NCBI GenBank assembly: GCA_944472155.2
Contig: OX235279.1
Span: 149,132,199-149,196,198, forward strand
DNA: 64,000 bases
Direction of reading: 5' to 3'
Source: Trichobilharzia szidati
Taxonomy: Eukaryota; Platyhelminthes; Trematoda; Strigeidida; Schistosomatidae
The notes under the pieces were generated by a model, which ran no database searches, was not told the origin of the DNA, and was given only the letters and a program-made list of their open reading frames with translations. Below are positions 1 to 11,421 of the stretch, one piece after another (the stretch's first letter is position 1; each line of letters opens with the position of its first letter). Position numbers and translations under genes: made by a program.

Positions 1-2146
1 CTACAGTATTGCATCCAGTTAGTACATTATCAATAAATAGAATTCTACATAGATTAAGGAAATCTCAGTTCATTATTACAACAACACATTGGCATGTCGG
101 TAGCAAAGGTAAAGCTGAACAGTGTTTGAAGGTGTTAGAAAAGTAGGAGCTGTCATATTTACTGGCGTAAGCGAGAGAAAGAAACAAAGCAGCACATAAC
201 GGAAGAAAAGAAAAGAGAGAGAGAGAAAAGGAAAAGAAAGAAAGAAAATGTTGTACCTATAAATGATATGAGTTGGAAAGACGAGATCCAGTTGTACTAC
301 TGACTATTTAATGAATTATAGGTGTCACGCCTAATGCTTTCTTTATCACACAGAACACGAGCTAAGTAGGGTATGGTTGAGTTTTTGTACTTGCTGGTGC
401 GAGCATATAGTTTTCTATATAGGCTTCTGGTTTTACCTGATGAGATGCAAGGGGAGAGTTGTGAGTGAAGAGGGTGGTGTGAGTCAGATAAAATGGATTT
501 GGCCCATTTTTCACATGAGTCCATGTGCCTGTCGACCAGAATATTAACAAGCTGGTTAAGTGGCACGTTGCTTACCCTGCTGACAACCTTTAACATCCTG
601 CGTAATATGTTATAGTCTTTCTTCAGTAGCCCGAGAAAAACTAAGGGGGAACAATAGAGAATAATAGGCAGAATGCGAGAGTTAACGAATTGTAGGAGTA
701 AGGGTTGGGTTATACCAGAATGTTTTAACTTCTTGATGTAGAAGGTAAGACGGAATATTTTCTTAGAAATCGCTAAGATATGAGACGACCAGGAGAGATC
801 AGCAGATAGAATGACGCCTAGGTATTTAATTTCCGATTTGGTTTCTATTTCAGTGCCGTCTATGTTGCATACCTCGTGAGAGCCAACCAGTTTGTTTAGG
901 TCGGATTTATGCCTAAAGGTGAAATTGACTGTTTGGCATTTGGAGGGGTTTAGGGTAAGACCGTTTTCCTTGGACCACTGGCTGATTTCTGACAGAAAGC
1001 CATTAAGTTTAGAGCAGTCGCTTTGACATTTGACAGGCAAAGATACTGTCAGGTCGTCAGCATATTTGACAAAATTAATGTCATTTGAAGATGGTAAGTC
1101 ATGTAGAAAGAAAGAAAAGAGAAGTGGGGAGAGTACAGCACCTTGGGGGACACCGGCTTCAGTGAGTACAGCAGAGGATGATTTACCTTTGTATACGGTG
1201 TACTGCTTTCTGTTAGAGAAGTAGGAATGCAACCAGTTAGTGACCCAGGACTCAGTTTTTGTCAAAGAGAGCTTATTTAGCAGGAGACATCTAGGTACAG
1301 AGTCGAAAGCAGAAGTGAAGTCGAGAAACGTGCAGCGGACGTATTTGGCACCTTTATCTAATGATGAGACGATGTTGTTGTGTAAGACGGCTGCAGCGTC
1401 TAAAGTGCTCCTACCCTGTCTATAGGCAAATTGTTTGGGGTCTTCAAAGTTTTTAAGGGAGGGTTCAAGTTTAAGAAGTATTAGTTTTTCCATAAGCTTT
1501 AGAAACGGGGAAGTGATGGCAATGGGTCTGAACTTTACGTTCTTGCCGTTTCCAGGTTTAGGGACAGGGACAATTTTAATGTCTTTCCATGCATCAGGTA
1601 CGACATTTTTGGAGAAAGAAGCATTTAGGATGTTGGTTAGTGGAGAACACAAAGCATCTGCACATTGTTTTAGAACATATGCAGGTATACCATCAGGGCC
1701 AAGGCTACGTGAGGGCTTGAGCGTTTTAAGACATTTTAGAACATCGAGAGTATTAAAGTCATGAAAGTTTTCAGCTACATGATAGGTAACATTAGAAGTA
1801 GTTAAAGTAGAAGGACAGCGTATAAAAGACTGATTAAGAGCATTAACATCATAAGAGGGAAAAGCATTACAACGCTTACTATTGCCAGTAATTTCATTAA
1901 AAGTTTCCACATGCTGATAGGAGATTTGCATGATAAAAGTGTATCATTGTAGATAGCATTAAGATTTTTGATTTCAGATTTGATTTGAGCATTAATCTTT
2001 TTGAGTCCTAACTTGTCTTTGGATTTGTATAATGTTTCTTTTTGCCTGCGTGTGGGTGTAACTCTCATCACGTGTGTTGATAATATCGGCTTTTCGTTGT
2101 GGATTGGAAGCGAGTCAAGGTGTCTTGTTCTCTCATTCCTGTTTGG
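1..2146 (-). mobile_element. CR1/jockey-like LINE, 5'-truncated, copy 1 (3' end outside window)
   Basis: The element begins at 2,146, right after the A-segment end CGAAATTAC, and its 3' untranslated region runs off the window at base 1. It lacks the endonuclease half. Relative to the fuller family member at 45.4-48.8 kb it begins just upstream of the RT domain. Its coding part is described separately. The 3' UTR here (1-296) has a GAAA/AGAG-rich run at about 200-250. Confidence 0.8.
297..2146 (-). pseudogene. Reverse transcriptase of CR1/jockey-like LINE, copy 1
   Basis: The main open frame is 544 codons (1,931 to 297), with the usual non-LTR RT order: SLGPDGIPAYVL, FRPIAITSPFLKLMEKL, FLDFTSAFDSVPR, GVPQGAVLSPLLF, the catalytic box KYADDLTVS, LNPSKCQTVNF and IKYLGVILSADLSW. 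The upstream part (2,146 to about 1,870) continues in another frame (RRQKETLYKSKDKLGLKK and on to MWKLL). Compared with the copy at 47.5 kb (WKLFKEITGG), one base is missing at the point where WKLF meets NEITG, so the protein is frame-shifted there. The YADD box is intact. With no endonuclease, this copy cannot be autonomous. Confidence 0.85.
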
Positions 2147-2204
2147 GTAATTTCGATCCAAACTTGTAGGAAATTGTGGAGAGATCGACCATCATACGTC
2201 TCCT

Positions 2205-2820
2205 GTAACCTTAGAATAATTTGAATGCTATCAAACTTGATCTTGTGATCTGATAATATAGCATGTAGAGCCTAAGGCGGGCATCTTTCCTGAATTTCGA
2301 TCTACGAGTTTTCTTGTAAGTCGGTTGGCTGCCCGTGAGGTATTCACTGATTCTAAGCTTCATTTCACGAGAGGTTTGTCCCACATATATCGCATCGCAT
2401 CGCATCGCCTTGTGCACATTTTATTACATAAAGGCAACTAAGTGATGAGTCGTGTGCAGTTTCGACACTGGTGAATTGTATTCCAGGCATGCTAAGATTT
2501 CTGCTCAATTTACTCACAAGACTCTGCACTTCGTCAGACTCCTCATCTGGGACGAGTATATCGTCTGCATACTCTAAGCTGACGAGACTTTTCCCTGACA
2601 ACTAACTAGTCAGTATTCCCTAAGTCACCGAAGTCGATCACGATCACATGGATTAGTACAGCTATGATGAAGTTGAACAGAAGTGGAGACACTGGCCAGC
2701 CACGAAGGACACCACTGGTTGTCACTCATAACTTCACATGACAACTCTCCATTAGCTGTTACACGGCTGGATGAGTTCGAGTAGACCGAGTGAGTGAGTG
2801 GGTTGGTTGGTTGCTTGGTG
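2205..2820 (-). pseudogene. A segment: RT-palm fragment fused to GIY-YIG-like nuclease relic
   Basis: Reading on the minus strand, the segment first gives a degenerate non-LTR RT palm: PVSPLLFNFIIAVLI-like residues in one frame, then SLEYADDILVPDEESDEVQ in another (2,601-2,365). A cysteine-containing stretch AIYVGQTSREMKLRISEYL follows (2,417-2,211). That stretch resembles the GIY-YIG endonuclease of Penelope-like elements, where a Cys pair precedes the Y-x-G motif. A short GCGAT repeat lies at the fusion and shifts the frame. It is non-coding today. The family call for the nuclease part is by motif only. Confidence 0.55.
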
Positions 2821-3803
2821 CGATATACTCTCTCGTCACTGCCTTCACGGCCAGACATTACCACAGTACCTCTCGGTCGACGGAGTGGAATGACGCCTTT
2901 AGATGAAGGAATATGTCAAGCGTTGGGCGCCAATACGTGTGACTGTGTTGCAGAAGCTGTCGATGAGCGAAGAAGATATGATCGATACACCATCGTTCGT
3001 GCCTAAAGCCTGCCTGGTCTGACTGCCTAGCTAGCTGGCTGGCTGGCTACCTGCCTAGCTGCCATACTGGCTTTCACGGGTTTGTCTCTCCCGAGTTCCC
3101 TTCAGTCTGCTAATCAGGATTATGCAAGCCAGAATTTCAGATGCTATGTCATTCAAGCTGATCCTCCTTTGATTGTTATCGCAGACAGACTTGTCTCCTT
3201 TCCCATAAACTTCCATGACCAACGATTTTCACCAGTCCAGTGGGACTATCTCAGATTCCCACACATTACTACCTGGTTGATATCTTTGTTAACCTAGTCA
3301 CTGATTCATCGCCACCATCCTGAATCACCTCTGAAGTCGTACCACTTGATCGTGAGTGATCCCATGCTAACAGTTGGAGTAAACTCATGCTAATTCAGTC
3401 CTAGATTCGCTGACACATCAGAGTGCATGAATACTGCACAGCGGTTCACCCTCTCCTAATCTATGAGTAGGCGGACACTGGGTGAAGGTAGACAGCATGA
3501 AAACGGTAAACATTCGTGAACAAAAGTGTCTTTGTTCAGTTCTTCGTGTTGGATGAGAACTGTCGACATTTGATGTAGATTACTAGGTAGAGGAAGTGAT
3601 TGAATCGATGAAGTTGCGAAGTTCCATCGATCGAGACATTGTTGCAGATGTCGAGGAATCACTCTCCTCGAAGAGGAATGTTGACATAAATGAGATTAGA
3701 TTGGGGTAGTGTATGTGAGACCAGATGAAAACATGGCACCGAAGTTTACGCACATTCACTTGACCGAGATACTTTCGCATAATCAAGTACCTGAATAAAT
3801 TAA
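2821..3803. repeat. C segment of the 3.87-kb unit, no recognisable coding
   Basis: This is the stretch between the LINE copy 2 tail and the next A segment. It recurs inverted at 9,021-9,989. It contains CTAG/GGCT-rich imperfect palindromes at about 3,010-3,062. Short open frames exist on both strands, but none resembles a known domain, and the two copies differ by small changes without an obvious coding pattern. Confidence 0.7.
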
Positions 3804-6014
3804 TATAATAATAGTAATTTGCTTTATTCCAAAAGAGTACATGTGATACAGAATGGAATTCTCAGCATTTTTACTACAGTATTGCATCCAGTTAGTACAT
3901 TATCAATAGATAGAATTCTACATAGATTAAGGAAATCTCAGTTCATTATTACAACAACACATTGGCATGTCGGTAGCAAAGGTAAAGCTGAACAGTGTTT
4001 GAAGGTGTTAGAAAAAGTAGGAGCTGTCATATTTACTGGCGTAAGCGAGAGAAAGAAACAAAGCAGCACATAACGGAAGAAAAGAAAGAGAGAGAAAAGG
4101 AAAAGAAAGAAAGAAAATGTTGTACCTATAAATGATATGAGTTGGAAAGACGAGGTCCAGTTGTACTACTGACTATTTAATGAATTATAGGTGTCACGCC
4201 TAATGCTTTCTTTATCACACAGAACACGAGCTAAGTAGGGTATGGCTGAGTTTTTGTACTTGCTGGTGCGAGCATATAGTTTTCTATATAAGCTTCTGGT
4301 TTTACCTGATGAGATGCAAGGGGAGAGTTGTGAGTGAAGAGGGTGGTGTGAGTCAGATAAAATGGATTTGGCCCATTTTTCACATGAGTCCATGTGCCTG
4401 TCGACCAGAATATTAACAAGCTGGTTAAGTGGCACGTTGCTTACCCTGCTGACAACCTTTAACATCCTGCGTAATATGTTATAGTCTTTCTTCAGTAGCC
4501 TGGGAAAAACTAAGGGGGAACAATAGAGAATAATAGGCAGAATGCGAGAGTTAACGAATTGTAGGAGTAAGGGTTGGGTTATACCAGAATGTTTTAACTT
4601 CTTGATGTAGAAGGTAAGACGGAATATTTTCTTAGAAATCGCCAAGATATGAGACGACCAGGAGAGATCAGCAGATAGAATGACGCCTAGGTATTTAATT
4701 TCCGATTTGGTTTCTATTTCAGTGCCGTCTATGTTGCATACCTCGTGAGAGCCAACCAGTTTGTTTAGGTCGGATTTATGCCTAAAGGTGAAATTGACTG
4801 TTTGGCATTTGGAGGGGTTTAGGGTAAGACCGTTTTCCTTGGACCACTGGCTGATTTCTGACAGAAAGCCATTAAGTTTAGAGCAGTCGCTTTGACATTT
4901 GACAGGCAAAGATACTGTCATGTCGTCAGCATATTTGACAAAATTAATGTCATTTGAAGATGGTAAGTCATGTAGAAAGAAAGAAAAGAGAAGTGGTGAG
5001 AGTACAACAGCTTGGGGGACACCGGCTTCAGTGAGTACAGCAGAGGATGATTTACCTTTGTATACGGTGTACTGCATTCTGTTAGAGAAGTAGGAATGCA
5101 ACCAGTTAGTGACCCAGGACTCAGTTTTTGTCAAAGAGAGCTTATTTAGGAGGAGACATCTAGGTACAGAGTCAAAAGCAGAAGTGAAGTCGAGAAACGT
5201 GCAGCGGACGTATTTGGCATCTTTATCTAATGATGAGACGATGTTGTTGTGTGAGACGGCTGCAGCGTCTAAAGTGCTCCTACCCTGTCTATAGGCAAAT
5301 TGTTTGGGGTCTTCAAAGTTTTTAAGGGAGGGTTCAAGTTTAAGAAGTATCAGTTTTTCCATAAGCTTTAGAAACGGGGAAGTGATGGCAATGGGTCTGA
5401 ACTTTACGTTCTTGCCGTTTCCAGGTTTAGGGATAGGGACAATTTTAATGTCTTTCCATGCATCAGGTACGACATTTTTGGAGAAAGAAGCATTTAGGAT
5501 GTTGGCTAGTGGAGAACACAAAGCATCTGCACATTGTTTTAGAACATATGCAGGTATACCATCAGGGCCAAGGCTACGTGAGGGCTTGAGCGTTTTAAGA
5601 CATTTTACAACATCGAGAGTATTAAAGTCATGAAAGTTTTCAGCTACATGATAGGTAACATTAGAAGTAGTTAAAGTAGAAGGACAGCGTATAAAAGACT
5701 GATTAAGAGCATTAATATCATAAGAGGGAAAAGCATTACAACGCTTACTATTGCCAGTAATTTCATTAAAATTTCCACATGCTGATAGGAGATTTGCAAG
5801 ATAAAAGTGTATCATTGTAGATAGCATTAAGACTTTTGATTTCAGATTTGATTTGAGCATTAATCTTTTTGAGTCCTAACTTGTCTTTGGATTTGTATAA
5901 TGTTTCTTTTTGCCTGCGTGTGGGTGTAACTCTCATCACGTGTGTTGATAATATCGGCTTTTCGTTGTGGATTGGAAGCGAGTCAAGGTGTCTTGTTCTC
6001 TCATTCCTGTTTGG
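3804..6014 (-). mobile_element. CR1/jockey-like LINE, 5'-truncated, copy 2
   Basis: A complete copy of the truncated LINE within the unit. Its 5' junction is at 6,014, after CGAAATTAC, and its 3' end is at about 3,804 with an AATAAA signal and a short ATT-type tail next to AATAATAGTAATTTGC on the plus strand. The same type of tail ends the fuller relative at 45.43 kb, which supports them being one family. Confidence 0.8.
4166..6014 (-). pseudogene. Reverse transcriptase of CR1/jockey-like LINE, copy 2
   Basis: The frame runs 5,860-4,166 and carries the same RT motifs as copy 1. Its catalytic box reads KYADDMTVS, and the motif before it reads GVPQAVVLSPLLF, where copies 1 and 3 have GVPQG. 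The conserved Gly of the PQG motif is therefore lost, which would be expected to harm activity. The upstream frame (6,029-5,766, containing RRQKETLYKSKDKLGLKK) ends at a stop right after MWKF, the same frame break as in the other copies. No endonuclease is present. Confidence 0.85.
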
Positions 6015-6129
6015 GTAATTTCGATCCAAACTTGTAGGAATTTGTGGAGAGATCGACCATCATACGTCTCCTGTAACCTTAGAATAATTTGAATGCTATC
6101 AAACTTGATCTTGTGATCTGATAATATAG

Positions 6130-6740
6130 CACCAAGCAACCAACCAACCCACTCACTCACTCGGTCTACTCGAACTCATCCAGCCGTGTAACAGCTAATG
6201 GAGAGTTGTCATGTGAAGTTATGAGTGACAACCAGTGGTGTCCTTCGTGGCTGGCCAGTGTCTCCACTTCTGTTCAACTTCATCATAGCTGTACTAATCC
6301 ATGTGATCGTGATCGACTTCGGTGACTTAGGGAATACTGACTAGTTAGTTGTCAGGGAAAAGTCTCGTCAGCTTAGAGTATGCAGACGATATACTCGTCC
6401 CAGATGAGGAGTCTGACGAAGTGCAGAGTCTTGTGAGTAAATTGAGCAGAAATCTTAGCATGCCTGGAATACAATTCACCAGTGTCGAAACTGCACACGA
6501 CTCATCACTTAGTTGCCTTTATGTAATAAAATGTGCACAAGGCGATGCGATGCGATGCGATATATGTGGGACAAACCTCTCGTGAAATGAAGCTTAGAAT
6601 CAGTGAATACCTCACGGGCAGCCAACCGACTTACAAGAAAACTCGTAGATCGAAATTCAGGAAAGATGCCCGCCTTAGGCTCTACATGCTATATTATCAG
6701 ATCACAAGATCAAGTTTGATAGCATTCAAATTATTCTAAG
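6130..6740 (+). pseudogene. A segment, plus-strand copy (RT palm and GIY-YIG-like relic)
   Basis: This is the inverted counterpart of 2,205-2,820 and starts at the turn-around point. SLEYADDILVPDEESDEVQ lies at 6,367-6,423 and AIYVGQTSREMKLRISEYL at about 6,557-6,613. The GCGAT repeat sits at 6,542-6,561 between them. The left neighbour (6,040-6,129) is the end of an oppositely oriented A segment, so two A segments face each other here and the left one is cut. Confidence 0.55.
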
Positions 6741-6803
6741 GTTACAGGAGACGTATGATGGTCGATCTCTCCACAATTTCCTACAAGTTTGGATCGAAAT
6801 TAC

Positions 6804-8653
6804 CCAAACAGGAATGAGAGAACAAGACACCTTGACTCGCTTCCAATCCACAACGAAAAGCCGATATTATCAACACACGTGATGAGAGTTACACCCACAC
6901 GCAGGCAAAAAGAAACATTATACAAATCCAAAGACAAGTTAGGACTCAAAAAGATTAATGCTCAAATCAAATCTGAAATCAAAAGTCTTAATGCTATCTA
7001 CAATGATACACTTTTATCTTGCAAATCTCCTATCAGCATGTGGAAATTTTAATGAAATTACTGGCAATAGTAAGCGTTGTAATGCTTTTCCCTCTTATGA
7101 TATTAATGCTCTTAATCAGTCTTTTATACGCTGTCCTTCTACTTTAACTACTTCTAATGTTACCTATCATGTAGCTGAAAACTTTCATGACTTTAATACT
7201 CTCGATGTTGTAAAATGTCTTAAAACGCTCAAGCCCTCACGTAGCCTTGGCCCTGATGGTATACCTGCATATGTTCTAAAACAATGTGCAGATGCTTTGT
7301 GTTCTCCACTAGCCAACATCCTAAATGCTTCTTTCTCCAAAAATGTCGTACCTGATGCATGGAAAGACATTAAAATTGTCCCTATCCCTAAACCTGGAAA
7401 CGGCAAGAACGTAAAGTTCAGACCCATTGCCATCACTTCCCCGTTTCTAAAGCTTATGGAAAAACTGATACTTCTTAAACTTGAACCCTCCCTTAAAAAC
7501 TTTGAAGACCCCAAACAATTTGCCTATAGACAGGGTAGGAGCACTTTAGACGCTGCAGCCGTCTTACACAACAACATCGTCTCATCATTAGATAAAGGTG
7601 CCAAATACGTCCGCTGCACGTTTCTCGACTTCACTTCTGCTTTTGACTCTGTACCTAGATGTCTCCTCCTAAATAAGCTCTCTTTGACAAAAACTGAGTC
7701 CTGGGTCACTAACTGGTTGCATTCCTACTTCTCTAACAGAATGCAGTACACCGTATACAAAGGTAAATCATCCTCTGCTGTACTCACTGAAGCCGGTGTC
7801 CCCCAAGGTGTTGTACTCTCACCACTTCTCTTTTCTTTCTTTCTACATGACTTACCATCTTCAAATGACATTAATTTTGTCAAATATGCTGACGACCTGA
7901 CAGTATCTTTGCCTGTCAAATGTCAAAGCGACTGCTCTAAACTTAATTGCTTTCTGTCAGAAATCAGCCAGTGGTCCAAGGAAAATGGTCTTACCCTAAA
8001 CCCCTCCAAATGCCAAACAGTCAATTTCACCTTTAGGCATAAATCCGACCTAAACAAACTGGTTGGCTCTCACGAGGTATGCAACATAGACGGCACTGAA
8101 ATAGAAACCAAATCGGAAATTAAATACCTAGGCGTCATTCTATCTGCTGATCTCTCCTGGTCGTCTCATATCTTGGCGATTTCTAAGAAAATATTCCGTC
8201 TTACCTTCTACATCAAGAAGTTAAAACATTCTGGTATAACCCAACCCTTACTCCTACAATTCGTTAACTCTCGCATTCTGCCTATTATTCTCTATTGTTC
8301 CCCCCTTAGTTTTTCCCGGGCTACTGAAGAAAGACTATAACATATTACGCAGGATGTTAAAGGTTGTCAGCAGGGTAAGCAACGTGCCACTTAACCAGCT
8401 TGTTAATATTCTGGTCGACAGGCACATGGACTCATGTGAAAAATGGGCCAAATCCATTTTATCTAACTCACACCACCCTCTTCACTCACAACTCTCCCCT
8501 TGCATCTCATCAGGTAAAACCAGAAGCTTATATAGAAAACTATATGCTCGCACCAGCAAGTACAAAAACTCAACCATACCCTACTTAGCTCGTGTTCTGT
8601 GTGATAAAGAAAGCATTAGGCGTGACACCTATAATTCATTAAATAGTCAGTAG
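6804..8653 (+). pseudogene. Reverse transcriptase of CR1/jockey-like LINE, copy 3 (extra frameshift)
   Basis: RT motifs lie in 6,958-8,340 (FRPIAITSPFLKLMEKL, FLDFTSAFDSVPR, GVPQGVVLSPLLF, KYADDLTVS). The thumb and C-terminal part continues in another frame at 8,354-8,653 (MLKVVSRVSNVPLNQ onward). The frame is lost at a run of six C (about 8,300) where copies 1 and 2 have five, so one base was inserted in a homopolymer. It also shares the upstream frame break of the other copies. Confidence 0.85.
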
Positions 8654-9020
8654 TACAACTGGATCTCGTCTTTCCAACTCATATCATTTATAGGTACAAC
8701 ATTTTCTTTCTTTCTTTTCCTTTTCTCTCTCTCTCTTTTCTTTTCTTCCGTTATGTGCTGCTTTGTTTCTTTCTCTCGCTTACGCCAGTAAATATGACAG
8801 CTCCTACTTTTTCTAACACCTTCAAACACTGTTCAGCTTTACCTTTGCTACCGACATGCCAATGTGTTGTTGTAATAATGAACTGAGATTTCCTTAATCT
8901 ATGTAGAATTCTATTTATTGATAATGTACTAACTGGATGCAATACTGTAGTAAAAATGCTGAGAATTCCATTCTGTATCACATGTACTCTTTTGGAATAA
9001 AGCAAATTATTATTATTATA
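6804..9020 (+). mobile_element. CR1/jockey-like LINE, 5'-truncated, copy 3
   Basis: This is the plus-strand copy, with its 5' junction at 6,804 (after CGAAATTAC). Its 3' end is at about 9,020 with GGAATAAAGCAAATTATT followed by ATT repeats. The 3' UTR (8,654-9,000) contains a TTTC/TCTC-rich run at 8,700-8,775. It is the inverse of copy 1 for its whole visible length. Confidence 0.8.
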
Positions 9021-9989
9021 TTAATTTATTCAGCTACTTGATTATGCGAAAGTATCTCGGTCAAGTGAATGTGCGTAAACTTCGGTCTGGTCTCACATAC
9101 ACTGCCCCAATCTAATCTCATTTATGTCAACATTCCTCTTCGAGGAGAGTGATTCCTCGACATCTGCAACAATGTCTCGATCGATGGAACTTCGCAACTT
9201 CATCGATTCAATCACTTCCTCTACCTAGTAATCTACATCAAATGTCGACAGTTCTCATCCAACACGAAGAACTGAACAAAGACACTTTTGTTTACGAATG
9301 TTTACCGTTTTCATGTTGTCTACCTTCACCCAGTGTCCGCCTACTCATAGATTAGGAGAGGGTGAACCGCTGTGCAGTATTCATGCACTCTGATATGTCA
9401 GCGAATCTAGGACTGAATTAGCATCAGTTTACTCCAACTGTTAGCATGGGATCACTCACGATCAGGTGGTACGACTTCAGAGGTGATTCAGGATGGTGGC
9501 GATGAATCAGTGACTAGGTTAACAAAGATATCAACCAGGTAGTAATGTGTGGGAATCTGAGATAGTCCCACTGGACTGGTGAAAATCGTTGATCATGGAA
9601 GTTTATGGGAAAGGAGACAAGTCTGTCTGCGATAACAATCAAAGGAGGATCAGCTTGAATGACATAGCATCTGAAATTCTGGCTTGCATAATCCTGATTA
9701 GCAGACTAAAGGGAACTCGGGAGAGACAAACCCGTGAAAGCCAGTATGGCAGCTAGGCAGGTAGCCAGCCAGCCAGCTAGCTAGGCAGTCAGACCAGGCA
9801 GGCTTTAGGCACGAACGATGGTGTATCGATCATATCTTCTTCGCTCATCGACAGCTTCTGCAACACAGTCACACGTATTGGCGCCCAACGCTTGACATAT
9901 TCCTTCATCTAAAGGCGTCATTCCACTCCGTCGACCGAGAGGTACTGTGGTAATGTCTGGCCGTGAAGGCAGTGACGAGAGAGTATATC
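9021..9989. repeat. C segment, inverted copy
   Basis: Reverse complement of 2,821-3,803, with the mirror of the GGCT/CTAG-rich palindromic stretch at about 9,745-9,790. No domain is recognisable on either strand. Confidence 0.7.
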
Positions 9990-10664
9990 GCACCAAGCAA
10001 CCAACCAACCCACTCACTCACTCGGTCTACTCGAACTCATCCAGCCGTGTAAGAGCTAATGGAGAGTTGTCATGTGAAGTTATGAATGACAACCAGTGGT
10101 GTCCTTCGTGGCTGGCCAGTGTCTCCACTTCTATTCAACTTCATCATAGCTGTACTAATCCATGTGATCGTGATCGACTTCGGTGACTTAGGGATTACTG
10201 ACTAGTTAGTTGTCAGGGAAAAGTCTCGTCAGCTTAGAGTATGCAGACGATATACTCGTCCCAGATGAGGAGTCTGACGAAGTGCAGAGTCTTGTGAGTA
10301 AATTGAGCAGAAATCTTAGCATGCCTGGAATGCAATTCGCCAGTGTCGAAACTGCACACGACTCATCACTTAGTTGCCTTTATGTAATAAAATGTGCACA
10401 AGGCGATGCGATGCGATGCGATATATGTGGGACAAACCTCTCGTCAAATGAAGCTTAGAATCAGTGAATACCTCACGGGCAGCCAACCGACTTACAAGAA
10501 AACTCGTAGATCGAAATGCAGGGAAGATGCCCGCCTTAGGCTCTACATGCTATATTATCAGATCACAAGATCAAGTTTGATAGCATTCAAATTATTCTAA
10601 GGTTACAGGAGACGTATGATGGGCAATCTCTCCACAAGTTTCTACGAGTCTGGAGCGAAATTAC
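9990..10664 (+). pseudogene. A segment, terminal copy (RT palm and GIY-YIG-like relic)
   Basis: This is the last copy of the A segment. SLEYADDILVPDEESDEVQ lies near 10,230, and AIYVGQTSRQMKLRISEYL near 10,420. It matches 6,130-6,803 as far as CGAAATTAC at 10,664, precisely where the LINE begins in the other units, and then turns into unrelated sequence. The array therefore ends at an A segment without a LINE. Confidence 0.55.
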
Positions 10665-11421
10665 TTTGGAGAACCTACATCCTGATGGTAGGATATGAGT
10701 GGCTTATTTGGCGGTATATTTTATTTTGGTTGAGCGCGCTGATTAATGATCTTTCTCTAGGAACTGTTTTGTGGTTTTTTCGCTGATAATATGTAGTAAT
10801 GCATTTTGTTGAATAACAATAGGATGCTTATATATTGCTTAATTAATTTATTATTTACAAGGAATCATAGGTTAAGTACGTCAATAGAAATTTCCCGCCC
10901 TCTCTTTGATTTTGTCATTATTAATATGGTGGCTTTAATCAGATCTTGTTAAATCAACAGATCAGTTCATTAGATTGCAGAGGCTTCAGGTGTCTTTAAC
11001 CATTTGGAATAGTTTTCAAGAAGTCGACTAATCGGAACCTGAGAATTGTTTTTTTATTACATCCTTTTGGTTTACGATAGTATGAGTATGGAGTATACCT
11101 GCATAATTGTGAAGTTTCCTGAGAGGTGTTATCAGGAGGCTTCAAGCATTAGGTCTGAATACTCAGGCGATAATATCCATTCAACCTACATACTGCCTAA
11201 TGTTTTAGACCGAAATACACGATGGAAGCTGACTTATCACAATAAACTGAAGAGAATGAATGGTAGTTAATACATAAAAGTGAAACAAAAATATGGAAGA
11301 AGCATTATATTTCAGAATAAAATCTACGAATTAAAAAAAATTTAATCATCTTCTATACAATTTGTCATGAGAGAATATATACAAAATAGGTGTAGGTACA
11401 GGATAGGGATATGCACATGTG
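10665..11421. other. Flank between repeat array and ERCC6 3' end
   Basis: AT-rich sequence with no recognised gene or repeat. On the minus strand an ATTAAA (11,341-11,346) lies about 75 bp past the ERCC6 stop and could serve as a variant polyadenylation signal. The small plus-strand frame at 11,046-11,270 has no family features. Confidence 0.5.

Larger units (their letters stand above)
1..10664. repeat. Inverted (palindromic) array of 3.87-kb composite units
   Basis: Bases 1-2,820 reappear reverse-complemented at 6,130-8,950, nearly identical wherever I compared them. Within the left half, features repeat at a spacing of about 3,869 bp (RT stop end 297 and 4,166), and within the right half at about 3,861 bp (6,349 and 10,210). 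The unit, read in its own direction, is: an RT-palm/GIY-YIG relic (A), a 5'-truncated LINE (B), and an anonymous segment (C). The left half runs on the minus strand, and the right half on the plus strand. The array probably continues beyond base 1. Homology ends at 10,664. A biological palindrome and an assembly artefact both remain possible. Confidence 0.85.

Noticed and set aside
11046..11270. Plus-strand open frame of 74 codons
   Set aside because: No domain, no splice context and no repetition; it lies in the ERCC6 3' flank.
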